This document shows, piece by piece, positions 1 through 8,018 of a stretch of DNA of 64,000 nucleotides (within the stretch, counting starts at the first letter, position 1; every line of letters starts with the position of its first letter). Source of the stretch: G965197675 sp965197675 (lineage in GTDB: Bacteria; Chloroflexota; Dehalococcoidia; Plut-88900); the NCBI GenBank assembly GCA_965197675.1, contig OZ240221.1, positions 434,001-498,000 on the forward strand, given 5' to 3'. Below the pieces are notes generated by a model. It was not told the origin of the DNA. It made no database searches and saw only the letters and a program-made list of their open reading frames with translations. The translations under genes were made by a program, and so were the position numbers.

Positions 1-289
1 CACCGGTCACGACGACCGACCACTGCAACGAGTGGCGCCGGGTTACAAGCGTTCTACCGGCGGGTGACTTCAAACACCTGCTGGGGACTGGGGTTCAGGC
101 AGTGTAGCTTTCACCGTATCGCGCGGGCCTTGCGGAACCGGTCTTACAACGCTTTCAGGCCGTAGCCGCTTTACCGACATGCTGGTTTCCCCCTAGGCTT
201 TCGCTTCGAGGTGGGTCGGTTGGCCCAGGAACCTTCTCCGAGTTCCTCCCAACTGAGCTGGGTATCCTATGCCGCGTAACGCGGCGCAC
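1..289 (-). mobile_element. Group II intron, 5' portion (domain I), truncated by window edge
   Basis: Read on the minus strand, the sequence starting at 289 opens with GTGCGCC, the GUGYG-type 5' end of group II introns. About 75-115 nt further in comes a run resembling the conserved domain I core of the Lactococcus LtrB class: an 'aagcgaaagc' segment, then 'gggaaaccagcatgtcgg' and 'aaagcg'. The intron continues leftward out of the window, so domains II-VI and any intron-encoded reverse transcriptase are not visible. The 5' exon would lie to the right, just upstream of the promoter at 323. The identification rests on matching remembered domain I motifs; no covariance model was run. Confidence 0.7.
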
Positions 290-322
290 ATTCGCATGGG
301 GAATTTAGGCAAGTACAACTAC

Positions 323-352
323 TTGACAGAATATCGTCCGATTTCATAAAAT
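323..352 (+). promoter_or_regulatory. Sigma70-type promoter candidate
   Basis: TTGACA at 323-328 and TAAAAT at 347-352 are separated by 18 bases. This is close to the housekeeping consensus and lies directly upstream of a structured, terminator-ended, non-coding stretch. It probably starts that transcript near position 359. Confidence 0.6.
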
Positions 353-357
353 TAAGA

Positions 358-638
358 TGAAGGGTTTTAATATTGGCTCTTCGGAAAGGGGGCTAGCATG
401 AAGAGGACTCACCTCCTCAATTGCGTACTGCAAGTGCAGATGCTAGACCCCCCTAGCAGCGGGTAGGTGGTGTGGAAGAAGGAGTGCTGCTAGAGGGGTT
501 CTTGGAGGCCACCTCCGGACCTTGATCTGGAGGGAACGCCATACAGGATCCCCTTCGGTCGTATGATCGAGATAAGAAGGTCTGGGGTGGCGGAAATTGG
601 AGAATAAAAGAGGCTTCAGAATTCTGAAGCCTCTTTTA
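358..638 (+). ncRNA. Structured RNA of unknown family between promoter and terminator
   Basis: No convincing ORF lies here, but the stretch is framed by a strong promoter and a strong terminator and is rich in pairing. CTAGCAT (392-398) pairs with ATGCTAG (439-446 region). That stem encloses two small hairpins, GAGG-actca-CCTC and TTGC-gtact-GCAA. A long stem follows, made by CCCCCTAGCAGC near 450-460 and GCTGCTAGAGGGG near 486-499, then a CCTCC/GGAGG stem and a GATC-closed hairpin near 547-568. I do not recognise RNase P, tmRNA, SRP or a known riboswitch core; a divergent 6S RNA or a leader of rph are possible. It sits about 200 bp upstream of rph. Confidence 0.45.
605..638 (+). terminator. 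Palindromic intrinsic terminator
   Basis: A perfectly self-complementary 24-base core (GAGGCTTCAG-aatt-CTGAAGCCTC) is flanked by TAAAA and TTTTA, so it can act as a hairpin with a U-tract in either direction. It closes the candidate RNA upstream and insulates rph. Confidence 0.8.
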
Positions 639-838
639 TCAGCAGGATAAAGCGAAATTTCTATAGAATAGGGTCCGAGCTACAGGAGGAGTAGTTGTTG
701 CCCTGCTTCCTTATGAATATTTCAGACGGATCAGAACACGCGATTTCCACAATAATCGCGTAGCGTTGCTTCCATATCCAGCGCGATGTATACTCTCCCA
801 GTTTAGTGACACGTTATTATCGAAGGGGCTATGGATTA

Positions 839-1567
839 TTGATAAGGAGTGACGGCAGAGCAGCCACCGAGCTACGTCCAGTGCGAATAGTGCGAGGGAT
901 ACAAGCCTTCGCCGAGGGCTCTGCCATGATCTCATTGGGACGTACCAGGGTGCTTTGCACCGTCAGTGTAGAGGACAGGGTGCCTGGCTTTCTCAGGGGA
1001 CAACACAAGGGATGGGTAACGGCAGAATACGCCATGTTGCCTCGTTCCACACCCACTCGCACTCCCAGAGATCCCTACAAATCAAGACCGAGCGGAAGGA
1101 ACCTAGAGATCCAACGAATGATCGGACGCTCCCTCAGAGCGATAGTAGATCTGGACTCTTTGGGAGAACGTACCTTCACCGTGGACTGCGACGTCCTGCA
1201 GGGGGATGGAGGCACTCGTACAGCAGCTATCACAGGCGCCTACGTAGCCCTGTGGGAGGCGCTTCGTGTTCTGGGATACCCTGAATCCGCGTCACCTCTC
1301 CGAGAACCTGCAGCGGCGATTAGCGCCGGTGTTGTAGATGGAGAGATTTTGCTAGATCTCTGCTACGAAGAGGACTCCAGGGCAGAGGTAGACTTCAATG
1401 TGATAATGACTGAGGCGGGCGAGTTCATAGAGGTACAAGGCTCCGCAGAGGGCAGGGCCTACCCTAGAGAAACATTAGAGTCGCTGTTGGATGTGGCTGC
1501 GGGAGGCATACGACAACTGCTTGAGGTCCAGAGGGCCGCCATCGGCGAAGCCCAAGCGGTAAAATGA
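839..1567 (+). CDS. rph: Ribonuclease PH
   Basis: Phosphorolytic 3'-5' exoribonuclease that trims the 3' ends of tRNA precursors and other RNAs in the cytoplasm. The reading frame gives the family N-terminus (I-RSDGRAATELRPVRI), followed by VLCTVSVEDRVPGFL, the substrate-binding RxxxR-like stretch 'SGRNLEIQRMIGRSLRAIVD', the phosphate-site region 'TFTVDCDVLQGDGGTRTAAITGA' and 'EFIEVQGSAEG'. The TTG at 839 was chosen because family members start only one or two residues before RSDGR and an AAGGGG Shine-Dalgarno lies 11 bases upstream; the GTG at 806 is the alternative. It is about 242 aa, normal for the family. It probably forms a unit with the two downstream membrane and envelope genes. Confidence 0.9.
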   Translation: MIRSDGRAATELRPVRIVRGIQAFAEGSAMISLGRTRVLCTVSVEDRVPGFLRGQHKGWVTAEYAMLPRSTPTRTPRDPYKSRPSGRNLEIQRMIGRSLRAIVDLDSLGERTFTVDCDVLQGDGGTRTAAITGAYVALWEALRVLGYPESASPLREPAAAISAGVVDGEILLDLCYEEDSRAEVDFNVIMTEAGEFIEVQGSAEGRAYPRETLESLLDVAAGGIRQLLEVQRAAIGEAQAVK

Positions 1568-1637
1568 TTTCGAGATTATTGCACCTGATCTACACCAAGG
1601 AGGATCAAGGCACTGGCTGTATCTCTAGCAAAGTCTC

Positions 1638-2591
1638 ATGAATGTATCTGATCTGATTCCAAGAAGATGGACCAGCGACGGCCCTGAAAGAGGTGGGAGG
1701 CACCGTGACAGCCTAACCGGCTTGTCAAAAGAGATCATCCACGACTTCCTAACCAATAACATACCCCACATGGCTGCCTCGATATCCTTCTGGGGATTCT
1801 TCTCCATCTTTCCCATGGTTCTAGCCATAGTTCTCATGACAGGTGGGATCTTATCTTACGACTCCTTTATCGAGGAGCTTGGGGAAAGTGTGCCCGTCTC
1901 CCAGGAATTTCTAACCGACTCCCTGGACGGTGTGACGGAAACCTGGCCTTATACAGGCTTGGTATCCATAGTGGGTTTAGTATGGGCTTCCCTGGCAGTG
2001 TTCGCCGCAACTAGGAAGGGGATTAACGCCGCGTGGGGAATCACCAGGCCAAGGTCCTTCTTCAGAGAGAGATTTATCGACTTTGGTCTTATGCTAGGGG
2101 CCTGGTTGGTATTTGTTATCTCCGTGTCCATTACCCCCATCATCGAGTTCTCCAGAAACACCACTTACGTCGGTCGTTTCATTACCTGGGAGACCTATTG
2201 GGCACTGATGGGCGCAGGTCTACCCTTGATCCTAACATTAGGCGTGTTCATGTTCCTGTATCGATTCATTCCCAACACCCGAGTAAACTGGCGAGATGTG
2301 TGGCTCGGAGGGATCGTTTCGGCCGTTTCCTTCGAGGTGCTGCGCCACGGTTTCGTTTGGTACATAGGAAGGTTCTCCATATACAATCTACTATACGGGA
2401 CAGCAGCAACCTTGGTTGTTCTACTTGCCTGGGTGTACTTCTCGGCAGTAATATTGCTATTCGGCGCAGTAGTGTCCTCACGTATCAACAAACTGCGTAA
2501 GCTTAGGGCACAAAGCGATGTTTCTCACCTGACGGCTGCCAACCTCGATGTAGGAAAGCTGGTCCTCACCAAAACCGAAGATGACGACTAA
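1638..2591 (+). CDS. YihY/BrkB-family inner-membrane protein
   Basis: A 317-aa integral membrane protein of the YihY/virulence factor BrkB family, whose exact function is unsettled. After a charged N-terminus (about 35 aa) comes the family signature 'NNIPHMAASISFWGFFSIFPMVLAIVLM'. Around residues 130-230 are 'VWASLAVFAATRKGINAAWGI' and hydrophobic segments, and near residue 260 'YNLLYGTAATLVVLLAWVYFSAVILLFGAVVSS', typical of the C-terminal transmembrane pair. About six membrane segments are visible. The 3' end overlaps the next gene by 11 bases, implying co-translation with the HtrA-like protease. Confidence 0.85.
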   Translation: MNVSDLIPRRWTSDGPERGGRHRDSLTGLSKEIIHDFLTNNIPHMAASISFWGFFSIFPMVLAIVLMTGGILSYDSFIEELGESVPVSQEFLTDSLDGVTETWPYTGLVSIVGLVWASLAVFAATRKGINAAWGITRPRSFFRERFIDFGLMLGAWLVFVISVSITPIIEFSRNTTYVGRFITWETYWALMGAGLPLILTLGVFMFLYRFIPNTRVNWRDVWLGGIVSAVSFEVLRHGFVWYIGRFSIYNLLYGTAATLVVLLAWVYFSAVILLFGAVVSSRINKLRKLRAQSDVSHLTAANLDVGKLVLTKTEDDD

Positions 2592-3669
2592 GCTGCCATT
2601 TCTGAGCAGCTGCATACTAATCGGGCTGGCCTTCCTCTTCATGGCGTCGGTCGCATGCTCCGGATCTTCCGGCGAAAAAACTCTTTCAGAACCCACTCCC
2701 ACCGTATCTGTCCCAGAATCCTCCAACAGCGTTGCTGTTTTCCTCTCAATCGCCGATTTAGTGCAAGAAGTTATGCCTGCCGTGGTCTCGATCAAGGCAG
2801 GCATATCGGAGCTAGACCTGCTTCTAGGCTCTGTTCCCTTTGGGGAAGGAGTTGGGAGTGGAGTCATCATCGACGCAGAGGGCCTTGTCCTCACCAGCTA
2901 TCACGTGATCCGAGACGTCCAGCATATCCAGGTCACTCTAGTTGATGGCCGCTCCTATGACGGAGAAGTAGTTGGTCGAGACTCCATTACCGACTTAGCA
3001 GTTGTTAGGATCAAAGGTGATAATCTCCCCGCACTATCCTTCGCTCCCAGCAACACCTTGAGAGTGGGAGACCCGGTCATTGCCATAGGGAATGCCCTGG
3101 GATTGGAGGGGGGCCCCACCGTCACCTCAGGAGTGGTGAGTGCATTGGACAGAGAAGTAAGAATTGGAGTAAACCAACCTTTAGAGGGTCTTATTCAGAC
3201 TGATGCGGCTATCAATCCAGGCAATAGTGGAGGCCCTCTTCTCAATCTGGGCGGAGAGATAATCGGCATAAACACCGCCATCGATAACCAGTCGCCAGGC
3301 ATAGGATTCGCCGTAAGCTCGAAGGTCATACTATCCGTGCTAGATGAGATATTGGCTGAAGGGCGTGTCGTAAGAGGCTTTCTGGGCGTAACCCTGACCA
3401 CAGTAACACCGGGCATCGTAGAGCACTTGGATCTGAACGTTGACGAAGGCGTGATCATCACAGAGGTAATGCCAGGAACTCCCGCTTACGAAGCCGACCT
3501 TCGACCCCTGGACGTAGTAGTATCCTTCGATGGACGACCTGTGAGCGACACCGATGATCTAATACAGATGATCCGCAACGGCCCCATAGGTGAGGAACTG
3601 GAGATCATATACTCGCGGGGCGGTGAGGAGACCACCATCCCGGTAACTTTGATAGAGCGCCCGGAGTAG
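2581..3669 (+). CDS. HtrA/DegP-type S1C serine protease, lipoprotein, one PDZ domain
   Basis: Envelope quality-control protease. The N-terminus is a lipoprotein signal with a hydrophobic core and lipobox V-A-C followed by S-G-S, so it should be anchored outside the membrane. The catalytic triad is visible: His in 'LTSYHVIRD', Asp in 'DSITDLAVVRI', and Ser in 'AAINPGNSGGPLLN'. A single C-terminal PDZ domain follows ('RGFLGVTL', 'GVIITEVMPGTPAYEADLRPLDVVVSFDG'). 362 aa is normal for one-PDZ DegS-like members. Translationally coupled to the YihY-like gene and convergent with ileS, whose stop is only 3 bases away. Confidence 0.92.
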   Translation: MTTKLPFLSSCILIGLAFLFMASVACSGSSGEKTLSEPTPTVSVPESSNSVAVFLSIADLVQEVMPAVVSIKAGISELDLLLGSVPFGEGVGSGVIIDAEGLVLTSYHVIRDVQHIQVTLVDGRSYDGEVVGRDSITDLAVVRIKGDNLPALSFAPSNTLRVGDPVIAIGNALGLEGGPTVTSGVVSALDREVRIGVNQPLEGLIQTDAAINPGNSGGPLLNLGGEIIGINTAIDNQSPGIGFAVSSKVILSVLDEILAEGRVVRGFLGVTLTTVTPGIVEHLDLNVDEGVIITEVMPGTPAYEADLRPLDVVVSFDGRPVSDTDDLIQMIRNGPIGEELEIIYSRGGEETTIPVTLIERPE

Positions 3670-3671
3670 TA

Positions 3672-6600
3672 TCAGCTCTTCACTTTGATTACGCCGATGG
3701 CCACCTCGGCGCCACCCAGCTTATGGCGTTCCGAGTACGCTGCCGATGGAGGAGCCTCTCGCAGCAATCGAGTCGTCAAAGTCTCCTGGCAGATGTAGGA
3801 TGAAAAAGAGTCAAGAGCATCTCCGATGCCCCCATCAGCCTCGATATAGGTTGTTATGTGATCCGTAACGTCGAAACCCGCTGAGCGGCGCATAGTCTGA
3901 AGTGTATGCACTATCTCTCTAGCCAGCCCCTCTTTGATCAACTCCTCCGGGATATCGGTCGGTATAGAGACAACGTAGTCTCCGTCGATGGTAGTGGAAA
4001 GGCCTGGCTTTTCTTGAGTATTAACTTGAACCTCTTCGGGAAGAAGGGAGTACTCACCCACCACTATCTCTTGACCAGCCCTCACCATCCTTGCTATCTG
4101 AGACGGATCCTGGGTAGACAGCTCCTTGGATATGTCGGACAGCTTGCCTCCGTACTTAGGCCCGAGCAGAGCGGGATTAGCGGAGACCTGATACTCCACC
4201 AGATTAGCCTCGTTCTCGGTCAGCTCTACCTCCTTTACGTTGAGCTCGTCGGAAAGTTGGTAATAAAGCCTTTCGAGCGCCTCCCTCTCCTCCTGAGACT
4301 TGACTTTAATCAACACCTTAGATAGGGGCTGTCGAACCCTTATGCCCGCCTTACTCCGGGCCGCTCTACCCAGGCTGGACACCTTCATGATGACACCAGT
4401 TTCACGGCTCAACTGATCGTCTACGAGGGTCTTGTCAGCAACGGGAAAGTCCGTTAGATGGACACTCTCTGGGGCTTCAGAGTCTATTGAGCACACCAAG
4501 TTTCCATATATCTCTTCGGACACAAAGGGAGTAAAGGGCGCCAGGAGCTTGGAAAGGGTCACCAGGCAATGATACAGAGTCGAGTAGGCCGACAGCTTGT
4601 CTTGGTCGTTCTCGCTCTTCCAGAATCGACGTCGGCTCCTGCGTACATACCAATTGGATAGATCGTCCACGAAGCCCTGGATCTGCCGACCAGCATCGGT
4701 GGGGTCGTAGTCGTCCAGTAAGCGGGTAACCTCGGCCACCAGCCTGTTTAACTCAGAGAGGAGCCATCGATCCAGGTCAGAGGTGGGAGATACTTCACCC
4801 ACCGCCAGCGGATCGTACCCATCTATGGTGGCGTAGGTAACGAAGAAGGAGTATGTGTTCCAGATAGTGAGTAGGAACTTGCGTAGAGCCTCGCCGACAA
4901 GCTCCCCTGAAAACCTCCGAGAGTTGCCTGGTGGCGAGGCGGTGTAGAGATACCATCTGAGGGCATCCGCTCCATGCTCGTTTAGTACCGACCAAGGATT
5001 GACGACGTTGCCCTTGGACTTGCTCATCTTATCGCCGGCACTGTCCAAGATATGTCCCAGGCAAATCACATTCTTGAAGCAAGGTTCACCGAAGATCAGG
5101 CTGGATATGGCGTGAAGGCTGTAGAACCAGCCCCGGGTTTGATCTACTGCCTCGCAGATATACTCGGCAGGGAACCTCCCATCTTCTCTGATGGTGTTGT
5201 TCTCAAAGGGGTAATGCCACTGGGCGATGGGCATGGCCCCAGAATCGAACCAGACGTCCATCACCTCCGATATGCGACGCATGGTGCCGCCGCAATTGGA
5301 ACACTCGAAATAGGTCTCGTCGACGAGGGGGCGGTGCAGGTCCAGTGGGGCTGGGATACCTCTCACATTCGGTTTGCCCCTCAGTTCATCAACTCCTCCT
5401 ACGCAGTCATACCCTTCACAGGAGTCGCATTGCCATATGGGAACGGGAGTGCCCCAATATCGCTCCCGAGAGAAGGCCCAGTCTTGATTATTCTTTAGCC
5501 ACTCACCAAACCGACCCCATTTGATATAGCCGGGGTACCAGTTTACCTTCTCGTTTCCCTCCAACAGTATGTCTCGAATGGCGGTTGTCCGTATGTACCA
5601 AGAGCTTTTGGCGTAGTAAAGAAGGGGAGCATTACATCTCCAGCAGAAGGGGTAAGTGTGGCGTATAGACGTTTGTTTGAACATGAGGCCTCGAGCGCTC
5701 AGGTCATCCACTATCTCTCGGTCGGCATCTTTGACAAACTTACCTGCGAATGGGAAGTCGCCGAGGATATTACCTTGCAGGTCTACGTTCTGCACGAAGA
5801 AGAGATCGTTGAGACCACCAGCCTTGAAATCGTCCAGACCGAAGGGAGGCGCCATGTGTACCACACCAGTGCCCTCGCTGAGAGAGACGAAGTCTGCACC
5901 GATGACGGGAAACAGCGAGGTATCTTCGGGGGAGTAGGTGGCGCCTCGGCGTATCTGTCCCTTGGAGAACCTGCTTATCTCTGGAACCTTGTATGCAACA
6001 GGGTTGTACAAGGCCTGATAGTGAATTCCTACAAGATCATCCCCTCGCAAGAAGTCCACTTCCTGGTAGGTGTCCGACAACAGCTGACTAGCCAGGGCTT
6101 TGGCCAGTATCAATCGCTCCGGTACGGCCCGCTCTCCCTTATCCTCTACCACCACGTATTCGGCATCTGGATCAATGGCCAGAGCCGAGTTGCCAGGTAG
6201 TGTCCATGGCGTGGTAGTCCACGCTACTATGTAGGTAGGCAGAGACGAATTGGATATCAGTTGCTTAGCTTTCTTGGAGCCTCCTCCCGCACTCAAATCC
6301 ACGCGGAACTTTACGTATACCGCCACGTCAGGGGTATTTTCCTGGTACCCCAGTGCCACCTCATGGTCGCTCAGGGAAGTGATGCAGCGGGGGCAGTGCC
6401 AGATAGATCTGTAGTCCTGGTGAATGAGACTCTTGTCCCAGAGCTGCTTTACGATCCACCAGATAGTCTCGATGTAGTAGTTTTTGAAGGTGATGTAGGG
6501 GTGCTCCATGTCTATCCAGAAGGCAACCCTATCAGTCAGCTCCTCCCACTCTTTGACGTACCGCATGACGCTCTCTTTGCAAGCTGCGTTGAAGGCTGCT

Positions 6601-6938
6601 ACGCCATATTTCTCGATATCGGCTTTGCGGGTGAGGCCTAGGCTCTTCTCCACCTCCAGCTCCACAGGCAGGCCATGAGTGTCCCAGCCTGCCTTCCGAG
6701 GTGCCTGGTATCCCTTCATGGTCTTATAACGAGGCATGATGTCCTTGAACACCCTGGACAGGACGTGATGTATGCCAGGGCTGGCGTTGGCGGTGGGGGG
6801 GCCCTCGAACAGCGTATAGATGGGATTGCCCTCTCGCTCCTCCACTGAGCGTTCAGGAATACGATTGGACTTCCAGAAGGCTAGAATGCGCTCTTCCAGT
6901 TCCGGTAAGTTGACTTTAGAGGGTACTGGTTTGAACAT
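3672..6938 (-). CDS. ileS: Isoleucine--tRNA ligase
   Basis: Charges tRNA-Ile with isoleucine, with editing of valine. 1,088 aa, the size of the longer eukaryote-like IleRS class. The class I signatures are present: a HIGH-type motif in 'GPPTANASPGIHHVLSRV' and KMSKS in 'DSAGDKMSKSKGN'. The editing domain contains 'WTTTPWTLPGN'. Zinc-type Cys pairs (CDSCEGYDC, CSNCGGT) occur in the middle region, and the anticodon-binding domain fills the C-terminus. The ATG at 6938 was chosen (MFKPVPSKVNLPELEERIL). An in-frame TTG at 6974 lies inside the upstream T-box terminator hairpin and is unlikely to be used. Expression is expected to rise when tRNA-Ile is uncharged. Confidence 0.96.
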   Translation of the reverse strand: MFKPVPSKVNLPELEERILAFWKSNRIPERSVEEREGNPIYTLFEGPPTANASPGIHHVLSRVFKDIMPRYKTMKGYQAPRKAGWDTHGLPVELEVEKSLGLTRKADIEKYGVAAFNAACKESVMRYVKEWEELTDRVAFWIDMEHPYITFKNYYIETIWWIVKQLWDKSLIHQDYRSIWHCPRCITSLSDHEVALGYQENTPDVAVYVKFRVDLSAGGGSKKAKQLISNSSLPTYIVAWTTTPWTLPGNSALAIDPDAEYVVVEDKGERAVPERLILAKALASQLLSDTYQEVDFLRGDDLVGIHYQALYNPVAYKVPEISRFSKGQIRRGATYSPEDTSLFPVIGADFVSLSEGTGVVHMAPPFGLDDFKAGGLNDLFFVQNVDLQGNILGDFPFAGKFVKDADREIVDDLSARGLMFKQTSIRHTYPFCWRCNAPLLYYAKSSWYIRTTAIRDILLEGNEKVNWYPGYIKWGRFGEWLKNNQDWAFSRERYWGTPVPIWQCDSCEGYDCVGGVDELRGKPNVRGIPAPLDLHRPLVDETYFECSNCGGTMRRISEVMDVWFDSGAMPIAQWHYPFENNTIREDGRFPAEYICEAVDQTRGWFYSLHAISSLIFGEPCFKNVICLGHILDSAGDKMSKSKGNVVNPWSVLNEHGADALRWYLYTASPPGNSRRFSGELVGEALRKFLLTIWNTYSFFVTYATIDGYDPLAVGEVSPTSDLDRWLLSELNRLVAEVTRLLDDYDPTDAGRQIQGFVDDLSNWYVRRSRRRFWKSENDQDKLSAYSTLYHCLVTLSKLLAPFTPFVSEEIYGNLVCSIDSEAPESVHLTDFPVADKTLVDDQLSRETGVIMKVSSLGRAARSKAGIRVRQPLSKVLIKVKSQEEREALERLYYQLSDELNVKEVELTENEANLVEYQVSANPALLGPKYGGKLSDISKELSTQDPSQIARMVRAGQEIVVGEYSLLPEEVQVNTQEKPGLSTTIDGDYVVSIPTDIPEELIKEGLAREIVHTLQTMRRSAGFDVTDHITTYIEADGGIGDALDSFSSYICQETLTTRLLREAPPSAAYSERHKLGGAEVAIGVIKVKS

Positions 6939-6949
6939 GATTTCTCTAT

Positions 6950-7255
6950 CTCTAAGAAAAATCCCGCCCCACAAAGGGACGGGATTTTATGAATCTCGCG
7001 GTGCCACCCTTCTTCCCCGATGAGTCGGGGCAACTCATTGGACAGGTATCGGTTTAGACTGTCCCAGCCCGCTAACGGTGGGCGATCCGGCCACATCTAC
7101 TCATCTGCCTGGGTTTGGCTAGTTACCGACTTTCCAGTGGCGACTCGGGAGGGACCTTCGGATGGGACGTCGTATCTGCTCTCACTGTACCAGACTCGCT
7201 GGACTAGTCTTCCGTCCTACTCGTCTCCGTCTCCGCCTTTGAATATTGATTTATA
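6950..7255 (-). promoter_or_regulatory. T-box leader of ileS
   Basis: On the minus strand the T-box motif AGGGTGGCACCGCG lies at 7010-6997. It is followed at 6987-6958 by an intrinsic terminator (cccgtccctttgtggggcggg plus T-tract, ending just before the ileS start). Upstream is a long paired Stem I region whose GACGGAGACGAGTAGGA entry and GAGAGC element resemble T-box Stem I. The specifier codon should be ATC; a candidate ATC is at 7163-7161, though I could not place it securely in a specifier loop. Uncharged tRNA-Ile pairing with the T-box bulge would form the antiterminator. Confidence 0.88.
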
Positions 7256-7262
7256 GGTGATG

Positions 7263-7523
7263 TTAAGAACTGTTCCCTAGTCTAATCTTGATGGCGTCTT
7301 TGATTTCGGCTGGCTCAGGGAAGCGACCCTTCTCCAGCTTGGAGAAGGCCTTTTCGCCGTCTATCGTAACTTCGAAGCGACCTTCTCCAGCAGTTATCAG
7401 CTTGAAGGATTCTATATCGTAGTCGTATTCTCGCATGACCTCTTCCGTCAGACCGACGGCCTCAGGCATGTAGTTTCACATGGTGCAGTATTCAAGTTCG
7501 ATGGTCAGCTTCTTCCTGTTCAT
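7263..7523 (-). CDS. Selenoprotein W-like (Rdx family) protein with in-frame UGA (Sec16)
   Basis: Small thioredoxin-like redox protein of the SelW/Rdx family. Read straight through TGA at 7478-7476, the frame is continuous and gives MNRKKLTIELEYC-T-M-[UGA]-NYMPEAVGL, which is the family's CxxU active site (Cys13, Sec16). Downstream come 'GRFEVTIDGEKAFSKLEKGRFPEP', the family's conserved C-terminal half. With UGA as selenocysteine the protein is 86 aa, the normal Rdx length; starting after the UGA would remove the active site. A SECIS-like hairpin lies 3' of the UGA. The gene ends just before the ileS T-box leader. Alternative: a Cys-to-stop mutation, which I think less likely. Confidence 0.82.
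7445..7459 (-). promoter_or_regulatory. Bacterial SECIS-like hairpin of the SelW-like gene
   Basis: On the minus strand CCGTC and GACGG form a 5-bp stem around the loop GGTCT. The first loop bases are GG, and the loop starts about 22 bases after the UGA. This fits the known bacterial SECIS pattern: a small apical loop with a G in the first two positions, 16-37 bases downstream of UGA. Confidence 0.65.
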
Positions 7524-7702
7524 ATGTTCTCACACTTTCTGTTCGGTTAGACCATTATAAGCCGCGTACATACCTTTGTGAAGCTTAGAGCAAAATCTGA
7601 CTTGTGCAAAACTCCACGATTCGTATTGGACGAGTACAGGTGTTGACGTCGCCAGACTCAATGGATATAATCTCGCCCATCGCAACTTAATAACTTAAAA
7701 AT

Positions 7703-7866
7703 GCTCTCCAGGTACTGCCACAGTCTAACAGGGAATGCGGTGAGAATCCGCCACGGTAGCGCCACTGTAATCGGGTAGCACATCGACACATTAGCCACTG
7801 TTCTGGAATGAATGGGAAGGCGTCGGTGCAGCGATGACCCGTGAGTCAGGAGACCTGCCTGGAGAT
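7703..7866 (+). promoter_or_regulatory. Cobalamin (AdoCbl) riboswitch
   Basis: Contains the B12-box series in order: ACAGGGAA, GGTGAGAATCC, GCGCCACTGTAA, GCCACTG, GGGAAGGCG, then GATGACCCGTGAGTCAGGAGACCTGCC. The closing stem is TCTCCAGG (about 7705-7712) with CCTGGAGA (7858-7865). It precedes an intrinsic terminator and the btuFCD genes, so cobalamin should turn the transporter off. Confidence 0.95.
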
Positions 7867-7939
7867 ACGGAGCTCTACTCTGCGTCATACGGGGACCGCT
7901 CCCGGTTGTCTTAAGGCTCAACCGATTATAGGAATTCTG

Positions 7940-7973
7940 AAATCCCTGACTAGAGTAGAGTCAGGGATTTTTG
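7940..7973 (+). terminator. Riboswitch expression-platform terminator
   Basis: AAATCCCTGAC and GTCAGGGATTTTT form an 11-bp stem with a T-tract. It lies between the cobalamin riboswitch and btuF, placed as expected for transcriptional attenuation. Confidence 0.85.
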
Positions 7974-8018
7974 TTTACCCGATTTGAGGCACTAAGCAAC
8001 CGGAAGGAGGTCCAAAGC

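Noticed and set aside
5052..6641. Plus-strand ORFs opposite ileS
   Set aside because: They lie antisense to a highly conserved enzyme, lack ribosome sites and have no family features.
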